From contig NXFV01000506.1 in the NCBI GenBank assembly GCA_002803225.1, forward strand, positions 84,312 through 148,311: a DNA stretch of 64,000 nucleotides. The letters are read 5' to 3'. Under the pieces are notes generated by a model. That model was not told the DNA's origin and searched no databases. It worked only from the letters and a program-made list of their open reading frames with translations. This DNA is from Gamarada debralockiae. Taxonomy: Eukaryota; Ascomycota; Leotiomycetes; Helotiales; Hyphodiscaceae. The translations under genes and the position numbers were made by a program. Below, piece by piece: positions 44,939 to 55,998 of this stretch. How positions within the stretch are numbered: the first letter of the stretch is position 1; the number at the start of each line of letters is the position of its first letter.

Positions 44939-46714
44939 ATGAATTTCTATAGAGGGAATGCAACTTTCGAGTTAGGAGGAAGAGAGTTCCCACGGGTCAC
45001 ATGGTAAGCAGATTCGTGGATCGTACCGTCCCATGCATATTGATTCTGATGTTTTCTAGGTACAAACAGAAGGGGATGAGAAGGCTCTACAGTGCGTACT
45101 CTCCGAGTCATTTCTTCCTCTTCACTCACAAACAAAATAGATTACAATCACCCCTCCCCCTCCATGCTTGGCCTCCTAAACTGTATAATGTCCGTCGGCT
45201 CCCTCGCAGCCTTGCCCGTAGTCCCTCACCCTGCCGACTATCTTGGGCGCCGCACTTCTATCATCAATCATAGTCCTCGGTATCATTCTCCAAGCCCTAG
45301 GTTTCACCTACGGGATGTTCGTCGACGCACGATTTTTGATCGGTTTTCGGGGTCGTTATCGCTCACGGCAGTTCTCCGTTGTTGATTACGGAACTGGTGC
45401 ATCCGTAGCATAGAGCGATTTATACGGCTATTTATAATACGACGTGGTATATTGGCAGTTTTGTAGCTGCTTGGTTGACGTTCGTTGAGTTTTCTAGTGA
45501 GACAAGGAAGGGAAGTAGTTAACATCGATGAATAAGCACGCACAAATTCGCCGGAAATTGGGCTTGGAGAGCGCCAGTCTTGTTCAGATCTTTCCATCTG
45601 CTTTGCAACTCATCTTTATGGTAAATCATAATTGGGGAGCAAAATATTTCCTATTCGAGACTGCTTCGGGAGTGGTGACTCTGGGAACATCTCTCGGGAG
45701 CAAGTGCTCTAGAAACATTCCGAATGAAGCAGTTACTGACTCCCCTGTTATGTAGTGAGTGCACGCAAGTGGCGATGAACAAGATGAAGTCGTTCAATTG
45801 GAGTACACTGAGGTTTGCCAGACCTTGACACATGAGAAGGAATTTGAGGGCAGCACTTGGCCTGAACTTTGGAGAACGCCTGGAAATCGTCATCGTCTTG
45901 TCATCTTGATCTCACTTGGATTCTTCTCTCAGTCGTCTGGTAATGGTCTCGTCAGGTAAACGGTCCTCTGATAAAGTGTGGATGGACTGAGATTGCCATG
46001 ATTCAAGCTATTATATTCACACTGTCCTCGATCAAATCGGCATCACGACTCAACCACCCAACTGCTCATCAACGGTATCCTCCAGATCACAAATATCATA
46101 GTTGCCACCGGTGCTTGTTTCTTCGTCGATCGAATTGGTCGTAGGCGACTCTTCTTGATCGCTACCACAGGTATGTTTTGTGTGTTCGTAGTATGTACAT
46201 CCGTTCCGCAGGGGTTCGTAATCGATAGATCCAAAGTCTCCGCAAACGCTGTCGTAGTTATGATTTTCATCTACTACGTCTTCTACAACTCCGCCTGGTC
46301 TGTATTGCTCGTCGACTACAGTCGAAATTTTACCATACAACATCCGCGCCAATATACATCTTTCCAATCCCTCTCTCATTTCAACAAGCTAATTGTGAAT
46401 ACGGGACGACCGTCCTCTGGCTCGCAGTCGATATCTCACTCTTCTTCAACCAGTACGTCAATCCCATAGCCCTCGACCTTCTGAAGTGGAAGTATATACC
46501 TTCTACTGTGTCTGGATCTGGTTTGAACTCTTTGTTGTGTGGAAGTTCTATATCGAGACAGGAACACTCCTTTGGAGGAAATTGTCAAACAATTTATGGC
46601 GAATCTGCGAGCCTTGGAGGCGACGTTGCTACTGAGAAGAGTAGACAGTTGGCTGCTGAGATTGAGATGGCTACTACGGAGCCTGTTCAGACCACTGCTG
46701 GGGAAGAGAAGTGA
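44939..46714 (+). pseudogene. MFS sugar transporter (lactose-permease-like), decayed
   Basis: The start is intact: MNFYRGNATFELGGREFP, a good intron (45003-45059) and YKQKGMRRLY. After that the family sequence survives only in pieces across frames: MLGLLNCIMSVGSLAALP, TELVHP, IYNTTWYIGSFVAAWLTF, RRKLGLESASLVQIFPSALQ, then HASGDEQDEVVQLEYTEV, GNRHRLVILISLGFFSQSSGNGLV and, near the end, RNTPLEEIVKQF and the C-terminal tail to a stop at 46714. There are several stops and frameshifts, and the first TM helices are missing. About 30 residues around the usual PESPRWL motif are absent at the place where the 135-nt introner-like element sits (45621-45755). It would have been a 12-TM plasma-membrane sugar/H+ symporter of about 530 aa. 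Confidence 0.8.
45621..45755 (+). repeat. Introner-like element, copy B (in the sugar-transporter pseudogene)
   Basis: Begins GTAAAT right after an exon end (LQLIFM), has the branch site TTACTGACT and ends TGTAG, 135 nt, the same length as copy A at 31290-31424 (minus). Shared blocks include GAGCAAA, TTTCCTATTCGAGA, TTCGGGAGT, TCTCGGGAGCA, TGCTCTAGAA and TTCCGAATGAAGCA. It sits in sense with its host gene. Splicing here would read straight into TGA, in keeping with the host being a pseudogene. Confidence 0.7.
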
Positions 46715-46877
46715 GCGCAGGCCCTGCACAATGAGAGAAGTGCTGTCTGAGCGACCTTAGAACGCCAGTTGAGGCCCAAGATTGGGTATTTGTGCGAAAT
46801 AAATCTGTCGGGTAGATGGGATAGACGTGATAGAGCCGAAGTACAGCCCCTGGGATACCTTCCATCACAAACATCAC

Positions 46878-47828
46878 TCAGGTAGCCTTCGCACGTGACT
46901 TCTCCATGTATGCCTTGAGACCATCTGCAATTGTCCTCTGCGTTTCCGCAAGCTCAACTTGAGCAGTCAGGAGTAGAGCATAGGCAGCTAGTCCTTCAAT
47001 AGTGTGCCAAGTCCTATACTCGCAAAGTCTGGGATGGCCTTGGACGGGTACGACTTCTTGTACTCGTTCTGATCCCAGAAGCCATGAGGGATAAGAGGTC
47101 GTTCTTTCGGCGATCATCCGTTTCTCTCGATCGAGGACAGTGAGCTTGACTGGAAGGTATTTTTCATTGAACCCTTCTATCGAAATCTGGAAGCATTGTT
47201 AGTTAGTTGGACCCGAGGAGGTAGGTGAGCACGTGCATGAGAGCAGCAGTTTGGCGCGAACTTCTTTGATACTGGGCCGTCAAGGAAGAAGGATGTACGG
47301 CGAGCAGCTAACTTGTAACTTTACAAATGCTTCCAGTTCCTGAATGAAGTAGCGGAATCGGACTCGGACTTCAACTTTACACACCTCAACGTAGCCTCGA
47401 CACGTTGAAATCAATCTTGCACTCCTGACTTCGGAACCACTTTTGGTTTGTCATGATTTCCAACATGGAGAAAACGATAAAAACAGAATGAAGTAAAGAT
47501 TAAAAAAAATCCAAGAACGTACCTTGAAGGAACCGTTGCTTCCAACAAGTGGAGGTCCGCCTTCAGTAAGTCCTTTCCATTTATATTGCGAAAAGCAAGA
47601 CCATTTAGAATAATCCTTATAATTCAACAAGACCGCAAACACTTCATCCACAGGAGCACTGATTCTTACAGAAGCAAATGAAGTGAGGACTGCGTTTTCT
47701 TTCGGGATACTCGGAGTTGGAAGGAGGCGACTTTCTTTGATAGAGCTCTGAATCCAGGCGGCGAGGAATAACAAGACGATGAGGATGAAGGCAATTCCAG
47801 CACTGGTGTATACTAAGATGTTGGCCAT
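46878..47828 (-). CDS. Membrane-anchored SRPBCC (polyketide cyclase-like) protein
   Basis: Two exons, 47828-47523 and 47186-46878, give 204 aa. The intron is long (336 nt), starts GTACGT and ends with an excellent CTAACTAACAATGCTTCCAG. The N-terminus is a single hydrophobic helix (ILVYTSAGIAFILIVLLFLA), then a START-like fold: ISAPVDEVFAVLLNYKDYSKW, LVGSNGSFK|ISIEGFNEKYLPVKL and VPVQGHPRLCEYRTWHTIEG. The family binds hydrophobic ligands in a helix-grip pocket; the ligand is unknown. A small extra exon inside the intron (about 47411-47352, frame-neutral) is possible but would insert about 20 residues not expected in the family. Divergent to SHR3. Confidence 0.78.
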
Positions 47829-48299
47829 AACAGCAAAGTATAGATAGTACAGTCTAGTTATAAATTGGGAGGAAATATGGGAAGAGAAGAGAAAGACGTT
47901 CGGATGTCATGGGCATGTCTAAATACTCAATGACGAGGGCAGGCATGGTCATCGCTGGCGGCCTTTTTAAGCGGGGAGGCCCGAATGAGCTTTTCCTAAA
48001 ATAGTCTAGCCTCGCTGGGCGCAAATGAACATATCTAAATTCAAAGGTCCGCCCACCTCTGGTACGGGCTTGTTGTTCTTCACTTCTTTTCAATCGCAAC
48101 CTACAGAGGAGACGTGGCAGAAGTGAAGCTTTTCGAAGAGAATCATTCATTGCGATTCAGCCATCGCATTTACGCTCTCTCCCTCTCTCCCGACTTGAAC
48201 CCCCACCTCCGCAGCCTCAGCGCACCCCACTCCCCTCTGCAGCAGAGATACGGCAGCAGACGAGACGACGCAGAAGTTTTCGCCGAAAACAACAACAAA
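47829..48299. promoter_or_regulatory. Divergent promoter of the SRPBCC gene and SHR3
   Basis: 471 bp between start codons. A CT-rich tract (about 48175-48235) precedes SHR3, as is common in fungal promoters. No certain site recognised. Confidence 0.5.
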
Positions 48300-49014
48300 A
48301 TGGATCCAGCAAAAGTGTCAATATTCAAGACCTATGATAAGCCAAAGGGTCAAGGCGGATCAGGTTCTTTCGCGACCTTCATGATCATCGGCCGTGAGCT
48401 CCCCCGATACACACACACCTCTTCCTTAACTGACCATCCTAGCCACGTGCTTCTTCCTTGGCATGCTCTTCTCCTCCTTCCCATACGACTATCCCCTACT
48501 ATGGACATCTGCCGAGACACCTCTTGCGTATTACGACCAGTTGGAAACACACCTTAAGTTCCTGCATGCATCCCCTCCGATCATCCCACGAATTCTGCAC
48601 ATCGCCATCACAATCGGCTTCTGCGGTTTCTTCATCAAGCTGTTCAAGCCTTCTGAGGCAAATCTTTTGTTCGATGGCGCATCATTAGTCTTATATCTCG
48701 TGGGGGTGGTTGTCTATATCACCAATATCGTCAAGGGTCTCCGAATTGTCACATTGGGCTATCCTATGCCTGCAGAGGGTTCTGACGATCTTGTTATTGG
48801 CAGGGAAGACAGCTTGAGGGTACTTGCGGCCAGTAACACCATTCTGGCACTTGTGCTGGTTGGTGTATTGGTCCTGCAAGCTGGTCAATGGTACGCGGAG
48901 AGAAAAGACCAGGACGAGGCTGCCAAGTTCGAGAAGGAACAAGAGGAGAAGGTCACTGCTAAAGCGCAGAAAGGCGGGCATGTGACGAGATCGGCATCGA
49001 AGAAGAAGCAATGA
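48300..49014 (+). CDS. SHR3: ER amino-acid-permease chaperone Shr3
   Basis: Two exons, 48300-48393 and 48443-49014, give 221 aa. The intron (GTGAGC...CTGAC...CCTAG) splits a Pro codon, giving FMIIGPTCFFLGMLFSSFPYDYPLLW, the highly conserved first loop of the Shr3 family. Four hydrophobic segments follow in the family arrangement (FATFMIIGPTCFFLGMLF, ILHIAITIGFCGFFIKLF, GASLVLYLVGVVVYI, NTILALVLVGVLVL). The cytosolic tail is charged and ends KSRSASKKKQ-like with a Lys-rich terminus, which suits ER retrieval. Shr3 keeps amino-acid permeases folded in the ER and lets them be packed into COPII vesicles, so loss lowers amino-acid uptake. Confidence 0.93.
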
Positions 49015-49701
49015 GGAGGTGCATAGTTTGGGGATGATTTTGTGGATTTCTTGTACATTACTGCTGCTCCTGCGCTTTTGTGACGCAGGCAGCGCTCAGT
49101 CTTGGGCATCTCATTTCCGTCATAATCATATCTCAGGGTTTTCTCGATCTCGGTCTGCATTGCGATGGAATCAAATTTTCAGACAATTGGCGGCATTAGG
49201 TGCGGAGAACGTCATAGCAGAGGCAATGTCAGCCGCGAGGCAATCGCCTTCCCGTCTTAGGACTCTGTGGTTGTGTTTTTGTTGTATGATCGTCCTTGTG
49301 CCGTGCCGAAGATCCAGTGATTCTTACCGGAAGTGGCTCTAGAGTGATATTCGAGAACCCAGAACTATTACATACTCCCAGCTCGAGTGACGCTCGTCAA
49401 TATCTAGGCATCGTCCTGAGTGCTACTTTGTGTTCATATTCCCGGGCTACCCGGTATGAGAACTGTTCATCCTTTCTTGTATCCCCGCCACCCAGAGTCA
49501 CACTGTGCAGTTACGTATAGGAAGTGCCATGTCACCATGTCTCGAGGGAGTAGCAGATGACTTCACGTCCGTACCAAGCCAGGATGTTGGTCCATTGGTC
49601 AGCATATGAAGGTATCTGGCAGCCCCAGACTCTACTCCTCCTAAGTCCAAATCCAACAACTACTTTTACTCATCATACAATATCATTCAGTTTCATCAAA
49701 C
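49015..49701. other. Intergenic
   Basis: About 690 bp after SHR3: its 3'UTR and the old promoter of the esterase pseudogene. No other feature seen. Confidence 0.5.
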
Positions 49702-51555
49702 ATGAAGGAATTCGCTTATAGCTCCGTATCAATGCTCGCCGCCTTTTGGCTGCCATCAACTTCCACACTCGACGATGCAGTTATCTCAGCACTCTCTTTC
49801 GGATCGTCTGAAAGACGCCTTCAAACCTCCCATCACAAGTCCGAGCACGGGCCCGACCCACAAAAACAGCCTCATATACAATAACGACGAGTCTGTCCCC
49901 TTCCCCGTAATCAAATTGCAGGGGAACGGAATATACAATCCTGTCAAGGATACGCATGAAAGCCTTGATCTCGGTTTTCACGTCTACAAAAACATCCGCC
50001 ATGCCCAACCACCTATTGGTGATCTTCATTTCGCACCTCCTGTAGCTCCTGAGCCTATCTAAGGCAAACCCCCATTCTTCCCTAGGACTGATGGACATTC
50101 ATGCCATCAGGCTGCGCCTCAGTGGCTCATCGATGTTTTCGATGAGACCAGCAAGGACTGGAAGAAGGAATTTAGGACTGAGACGGATGGCGAAGACTGA
50201 CTTTTCTTGGATGTTGCTATTTCGATGGATACGGAGCCTGGAGATAGGGCCTCCGTTCTGGTTTGGATTTACGGAGGTGGATATGGTGAGCCCTTACTCC
50301 CTGCTTCTTGATTGGAAGATACGCTAATGGTTGCAGTATACGGTGCTAAGGACTGGCACATTTACAAACCTGCTGGATTCTTTAGAAGAGCATATGATGA
50401 GCTCAAGGACAAGGTAAACCCATTTGTTTTCGTTGTCTTGAACTACCGGGTACATCTTCATTTTCGAGAATGGTTGTGTACTGACCTTATCACAGATGTT
50501 AGCTCACGGCTTCCTCGCCGGTCCCAAATTTGAAAGCAAAGGCGGGCAATCCAACCTAGGTCTCTACGATCAACGCCTTGCTCTCCAGTGGGTGCATGAC
50601 AAATCGACAAGTTCGGCAGAGACCCGAAAAATGTCATCGTGGTTGGCGAGAGACACAGTGCAGGCGCCATCGTTCATCATCTCGTGTGGACGAGCACTGG
50701 ACCGGTTCCAAACACACCCTTCAAGAAAGCTATCATCCAGAGCCCAGCATGGCTACCAGCCCCTGGGTCCCAAGCGGGACTTGACGCCCAGGATATTACA
50801 TATGACAGGCTTATCGCCAAACTCAATGCTCCGGACCTGGCTGCTGCTAGGAACAAGACGGAAGAGGAGCTCAGGAATGCTAGTAGCGCACTTATTAGGG
50901 AGGCTCCGTATGGAAAGCAGCTTCATTCATCCCTGGCCATCTAATGTTGGAAGTGAAGTTGACATCTGTTGAATAGGCTCGTTCATAACTAGCCCCGCCG
51001 TCGATAGCTCAACAATCAAAGACTCTCCCCTCAAACTCTTCCGAAACGCAGCACAAAACAAATCCATTGAGGGTTTCGCCGGTGATGTTGAACCTGAGGA
51101 ACTGCCTTCGTGCCTATCAAATTATACCCTCTTAAATTGGTTCCCGAACTAGAAGGAATAGGCTGAGGCCGACATCCGTGGCTATATCCATAACGTACTC
51201 CCACTCACGAGCGATACGACCATCGATAAGATCCTTAGTTTGAATAAATTTTGAGATGCTAAGTATGGAGCCTACCTTGGTGTCTCGAGGCAGACGCAAC
51301 GGTGGGCGGATATTCTTGGCCAAGCGCTCCTGCAGTGCAATGCACGGGGTATCTCATCTGCTTATGACAACAACACTTATAACGACGTATTCAAGATGGC
51401 CAAGTGTAGGTCAGCAGCTCCCCCTCGCCTCCTTCCAACATAGAACTAATCTCCTCTTCAGACAGCGAGACCCAAATACCCTTCATCCACCGCCAAGACG
51501 TACCTTACACATTCTTCAATGTCCGAGCAGAGGTTAGAAGTGTCGGTTTTTGACG
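49702..51555 (+). pseudogene. Type B carboxylesterase (cholinesterase family), decayed
   Basis: Pieces of a secreted esterase follow one another in several frames: NSLIYNNDESVPFPVIKLQG, HVYKNIRHAQPPIGDLHFAPP, a stop in place of the usual G-Q, then DVFDETSKDWKKEF, SVLVWIYGGGY (oxyanion-loop region), FRRAYDELKDKVNPFVFVVLNYR, LGLYDQRLALQWVHD and FKKAIIQSPAW. The nucleophile elbow expected as GESAGAG reads GERHSAGA because of small insertions, so the catalytic Ser is lost. The C-terminal part (RQTQRWADILGQALLQ, DVPYTFFN) still shows. Six or more stops or frameshifts make it a pseudogene. It would have been an extracellular alpha/beta-hydrolase of about 550 aa. Confidence 0.82.
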
Positions 51556-51586
51556 AGAATCAGCTCTTAATAACAGCATCTATGTC

Positions 51587-52560
51587 TTACTCATCATCTA
51601 AATCTTTCACCTGCAAGCCCATATCTTCCGTATCGTTTTCTTCCAAATCCAACTCATCATCACCCTCAAAATCCAGCTTATTCTCCAAGCCCAGGTCCGA
51701 CTCTTTTTCCGAATCATTATCAAAAAACACAGCATCAACAAACCCTGCGTTAGGTTCTCTCTTCCATATCTCAATGTACTTCGGAGCCATCAGCTGCACG
51801 CGAACATCCAACCTAGATTTGCCAATTCCTTGACATAACTTCCGAACTGTCCCCAGAGCTCAGTCTGCACAATCTTCAGCCCAACTGCAGTCAAAGGCCT
51901 ATTAAAAAGGGGAAACTGAAATCTTCTTCATCGCGAACCATGACTTGGTCGATATGGAATACTGTGTGGTTCCAGATCGAGATCGATTTGAAGATGTTGG
52001 ATTTTGGAAAAGGATCGCTGGGACGTTGAAAAGCGTAGGGAAACCTCGCGGGGCGCCCCAGATGTCAGGTTGCCAGTTTGGCCGATTGCGGCGATTAGCA
52101 GGAATGGATCCCTCGCGCTCCTGGTCTGCGTAGCGGAAGCTAGGGAAATAATATGCTCCTGCACAAACCCCACGACAGATGATAGGAGTTGTATTCGAAG
52201 CTGGTGTGGAAGAGTTGTGGGCTCCGAAGCGGTATGACTATATGTTCGAGACTGGTGTAAGGTCTTCGTCGCGACGCGCCGCGCTTCATGGTTGACCAGA
52301 AAGACAGCTGATGGTGAGAGTTTGTGAAAGAGGTTCACCCTCCCACCATTATCTCTTCTTGCCTTGCTCTGGATGGTCTGGGGTGCATGGCAACCCATTT
52401 CCATATCCGCTGTGGTAATTTCCAAGGAAGGGCTCCGAAAATGAAGAAATCTTTCAGTGGCGCACCTCAGATGCGTTTCGGCACTCATATTGAATTCTAT
52501 CGCGATTTTCGGTTGAGACAATCATGTAGTCCCTCTAGCTTCTTTGGGTGAGAGCAGCCG
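51587..52560 (-). pseudogene. Possible decayed 2EXR-type protein
   Basis: On the minus strand two frames alternate in protein-like text: one with FLVNHEARRVATKTLHQ (compare the VN-E-R-VAL pattern of the fungal 2EXR family) and, nearer the 3' end, DVRVQLMAPKYIEIWKREP followed by an acidic tail to a stop at 51587. The frames do not join through recognisable introns, so a frameshifted 2EXR-like gene is my best reading. The family is expanded in filamentous fungi and its function is unknown. It could also be unrelated sequence. Confidence 0.35.
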
Positions 52561-52985
52561 TTTTGATAATTGTCGAGATGCTGCTGTCTCTTTCGTATTT
52601 GGAGCGTCGTTTGCTGAAGATGGGAGACGGGTGCATTTTTGTCTTTATCTTTAAATAAACCAAAAGCCGACTTGGATCCGGACCGATCAAGAACCTTCGT
52701 CGAGAAGACTGATTTCACGAGATCTTCGTTAAGGGGATGCGGGCACTCTCTGAGGTCCGGAATCTTTTTAGGCAGACCAAACACCAAAAATCTGGTAGGA
52801 TAGTCGTTAGAAGAGCCGTAAAGTATTTAACTGCTTTTGGAAAGAACAGTTAGAGGTCTGAATATTTATGAGAAGGTTGTCATCTGAACTAGACTTACCA
52901 CATTTTCGGCTAAACCCCTTTATAAAACGGGACGATAGTAATGATGACCAGCATCTGTCTCCCCGACCAGACTTTCGAACGGGAA
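52561..52985. other. Intergenic
   Basis: A minus-strand open frame (52787-52497) runs through here, reading MVFGLPKKIPDLREC and on; it may be the 5' part of the decayed neighbour. Otherwise nothing seen. Confidence 0.4.
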
Positions 52986-55480
52986 CTAAATGATCGTAAC
53001 CTCCCTCTCCTCTGTTCCACTCCCCTCAAACCAATCCTTTCCGCTCTCCTCAGAAATTCGGAAGACTCCGATGCGGCGATACTCATCCCTAAATTCCCCA
53101 GTAGCTTGAATGACGAGTCCGGCCAAAAACTCTCCATTCGTCTTCTTGATATTTTCCTCCTCTGGCGTCCTATTCCGATAAGTTAAAATTGGTAGACATT
53201 CTACCTCAGCTAGGAAGTCCTCCTTCTTGATGATTGTATCAGGGAAGAAATCCACGTAGCAATGAGGATCAGACAGTTCCTCGCTCAACACAAGACGATG
53301 GGTGATAGCCTGTCTCTCATATCTCAAGACTTTTCGCGCTGCACCTGAGATGCGACAGAATCCGTCTTTCAGCTGGCCAGTGGATGATTGCTGACCGTCC
53401 TTAATGACAGTTCGTATCGTCTGGATAGTAGCCACCGAGTCCGTCTCGTTACCTGTGCGACCAGGTTTATTGGCAAGAAACCCTACTTTCCCATCGACCG
53501 AAGCCCATGACCAAGATGGCGCTCTATACTTCTTAACCTTCGTCCGTTGAGGAATCTGTAAATACCACAACAGCATCCTCTCAAAATCCCTTCCCCAAAG
53601 CCCAGCATAATAAACATCTTTCGTCTCCTTCTGAATCTCCCTCGCCAACCCCGAAATCGCGACTAATTTATCATCCGGTCTTGTAAGGTTGGTATCAGTA
53701 TATAGTTCCACAATCTCATCCCAATGTTCCGCCAACGGGTGCACGACCACGCCATTCATGCCCGCATCGGAATCCGTAGTGTTGAAGCCAACAGGACAAT
53801 CTTCCTCGAAAGGTCTCCTAACTCTTCTCATTGCAGGCTGCGGCCATGTCTCGCATGCTCTCGAGCAAGGACATTCAAAGAAAAGTTGGCTCTTGCCGAA
53901 ATGCAGGATCCTGGGAGAGAGCAAGCGCTCTTGCAGTGTCCAGGCTCTCCGGCTTAAAGGGCTGGCGTCGACTTCTGAGGCCCAAAGATCGGTTTGGAAT
54001 GTTCGGATCGTCATTTCGGGACCTTGGTATGAGCGAGCCTTCATAGGATCGAAGGGGTCGGATCTCAGGGGAGATTGGATGTCATGTATTTGCTGGCGAG
54101 AATGGGGGGAGCGAGAAGATGCGATACCCTTTGGGATTGGTTCTTGCCATAGTTGCTTCTCTTTGCTTGATGATTTGTGAGGATCTGAGCCATGGAGTCT
54201 CTTATATCGTCTTAATTGTCGACGCATCCGTCTCTCATCCAGAGTCGTCGCCACCACTGTCGAACCCAAATGTCGGCGCATCAAATCTTGACCAGTGTGT
54301 CCAGATATACTTTGGTGTGCTCCCATATCCTTCCTCCCAGCCCTAAAACAAGCCTGCAAAGGCCCTCTCTCAACAAAACATCCCCTAGCCCCCGTCTCCG
54401 CCATAGACGCCGAAATCGTAACATAGGAGTCTTTATAAATATCCCCCATCCTCTCGCTCTCTTTATGCCAATCGCCCTCCAAGTCCTGAATGATACACAA
54501 CGCATCAATCCATAGATACCTGATGCCTAGAAATCTCGTGACTTGGATCGCATCTTGATTATTTTGAGGGAGGAGATGGAATGGGATTTCTTCAAGAAGG
54601 GACGAAAATGACTCTTGGGTCAAGAGGACACGTGGGGAGGGTCCCCAGCGGTAAGAGAGAGTGGTGTAAGACGTAAATGGCGTTGATGGGGAGGGTATGA
54701 AGAGATGAGGCTTCACACTCCCGTCGGGTGTTCCGACGTCGATTAAGCGCGTGGGAAGACGGTGCTCTTCTGTGTAGGAACGAGCGCATTCGCGATGAGT
54801 TCTTTTGCAGTGATTAATCCACGAAGCTGCTAGACTGAGCGTGTCTAACGAGCCGGTATTGGCGGATTCCACGCGCGAGGGAAACAGGCCTCGAAGGCTC
54901 TTCGAATCTAGAGCTACAATCAGCATATGCTCCCTCAAAATCTTTTATGAGAGTGAGAGCATGAAAGATAGCACTTACAGTCCGCAGCAGAAATTCTCAA
55001 CTTAATCATGGGTACTAACTTGTCCCCGACCTCCAACCACACACTCAACACCGGCTCTGGACTCATCAAAGGCCCCTCTCTTTTCAACTGATACACAAAG
55101 CCCATCTCACCTCCCCGTTTTGTGCCCTGCTTTCGGATAATAGCCTCAACTAATGACCCCGACACGTTACTAAAAATCATGCCGCAAATCTGGCACTTGC
55201 CACTTGGGTCATGCGTTTCCCCATTCTTGAGACCATCCTTTGGAATCAAAGTTTTGAACCACAGCAATTTTGGTGTGAAGATATCCTTTGTGTCTTCATA
55301 GACCTCGATTTTTGACACCTCCCCACCTATCACTTGAGGTGACTGCTCGATTTTGAGCTGCACATTTTCGTTTGGATTTCCGTGCTTTTGCAGTACGTTG
55401 TGACGACGATTTTGCGCTGGTTCGTACTGTTGGACTGGCTGTTGGAAGGAGAAAAGCCGGTGACAGTAGGCGCAAGACAT
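52986..55480 (-). CDS. HET (heterokaryon incompatibility) domain protein
   Basis: Two exons, 55480-54979 and 54913-52986, give 809 aa; the intron (GTAAGT...TTGTAG) joins RISAAD to SLDSKSLRGLF. The N-terminal part (1-167) has two CxxC pairs (CAYC at 3-6, CQICG near 115), a common layout in HET proteins, and a beta-rich stretch WLEVGDKLVPMIKLRIS. The HET domain spans about 250-400, with TLSYRWG at 251-257, YLWIDALCIIQD at 300-311, then DWHKESERMGDIYKDSYVTISA. The C-terminus has the usual SRRAWTLQERLLSPRILHF and the later SWASVDG. HET domains trigger cell death when incompatible strains fuse, and the fold is TIR-related. Paralogues are numerous, and no partner gene (NLR or similar) is next to it. 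Confidence 0.92.
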
Positions 55481-55998
55481 TGCGATAGGATTTCTGTTCT
55501 ATACGCCTTTCTATATTGGGGATAGAAGAGGTATTCATGTTTATTGTAAGCCCGATGTTGATGACTGATGTTTTTGAGGTTGAGGTTCAGCCTCATTCCC
55601 GATGATGCACTGCCACAGATCAGCCTAGTGCTCGAGTTTACGTACTTCAAACCTTTGTTAGTGACGAGGGATATTGTAAGATCAGTGACAGAGTGCACAT
55701 TCAGAGGTAGGTATGATACGTTCAAAGAGTAGTATTTTCACAAGGCTCAAAGAGAAATAAAACGAACGGGATATATCTCCAAGTCCAAAACACCATGCCG
55801 AATTCATGCCGAATGTTTCAGTTCTGTCCATCAACCCAGTCCCTTCTCATATATTCATCATCGCCGCAATGTTCTTCCATTACAAAACCTCAAAGTCCCT
55901 ATCATCTCCTCGGACTCTCCTGTCGTGTCTGGGGAGGCGAATAGCTAGGCGAATTCCCTTTGTACACATAAGCTATCTTACTATTAACAAAACGTTCA

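Noticed and set aside
53689..54180. Plus-strand open frame of 163 codons opposite the HET gene
   Set aside because: Shadow of the HET coding sequence; no domain.
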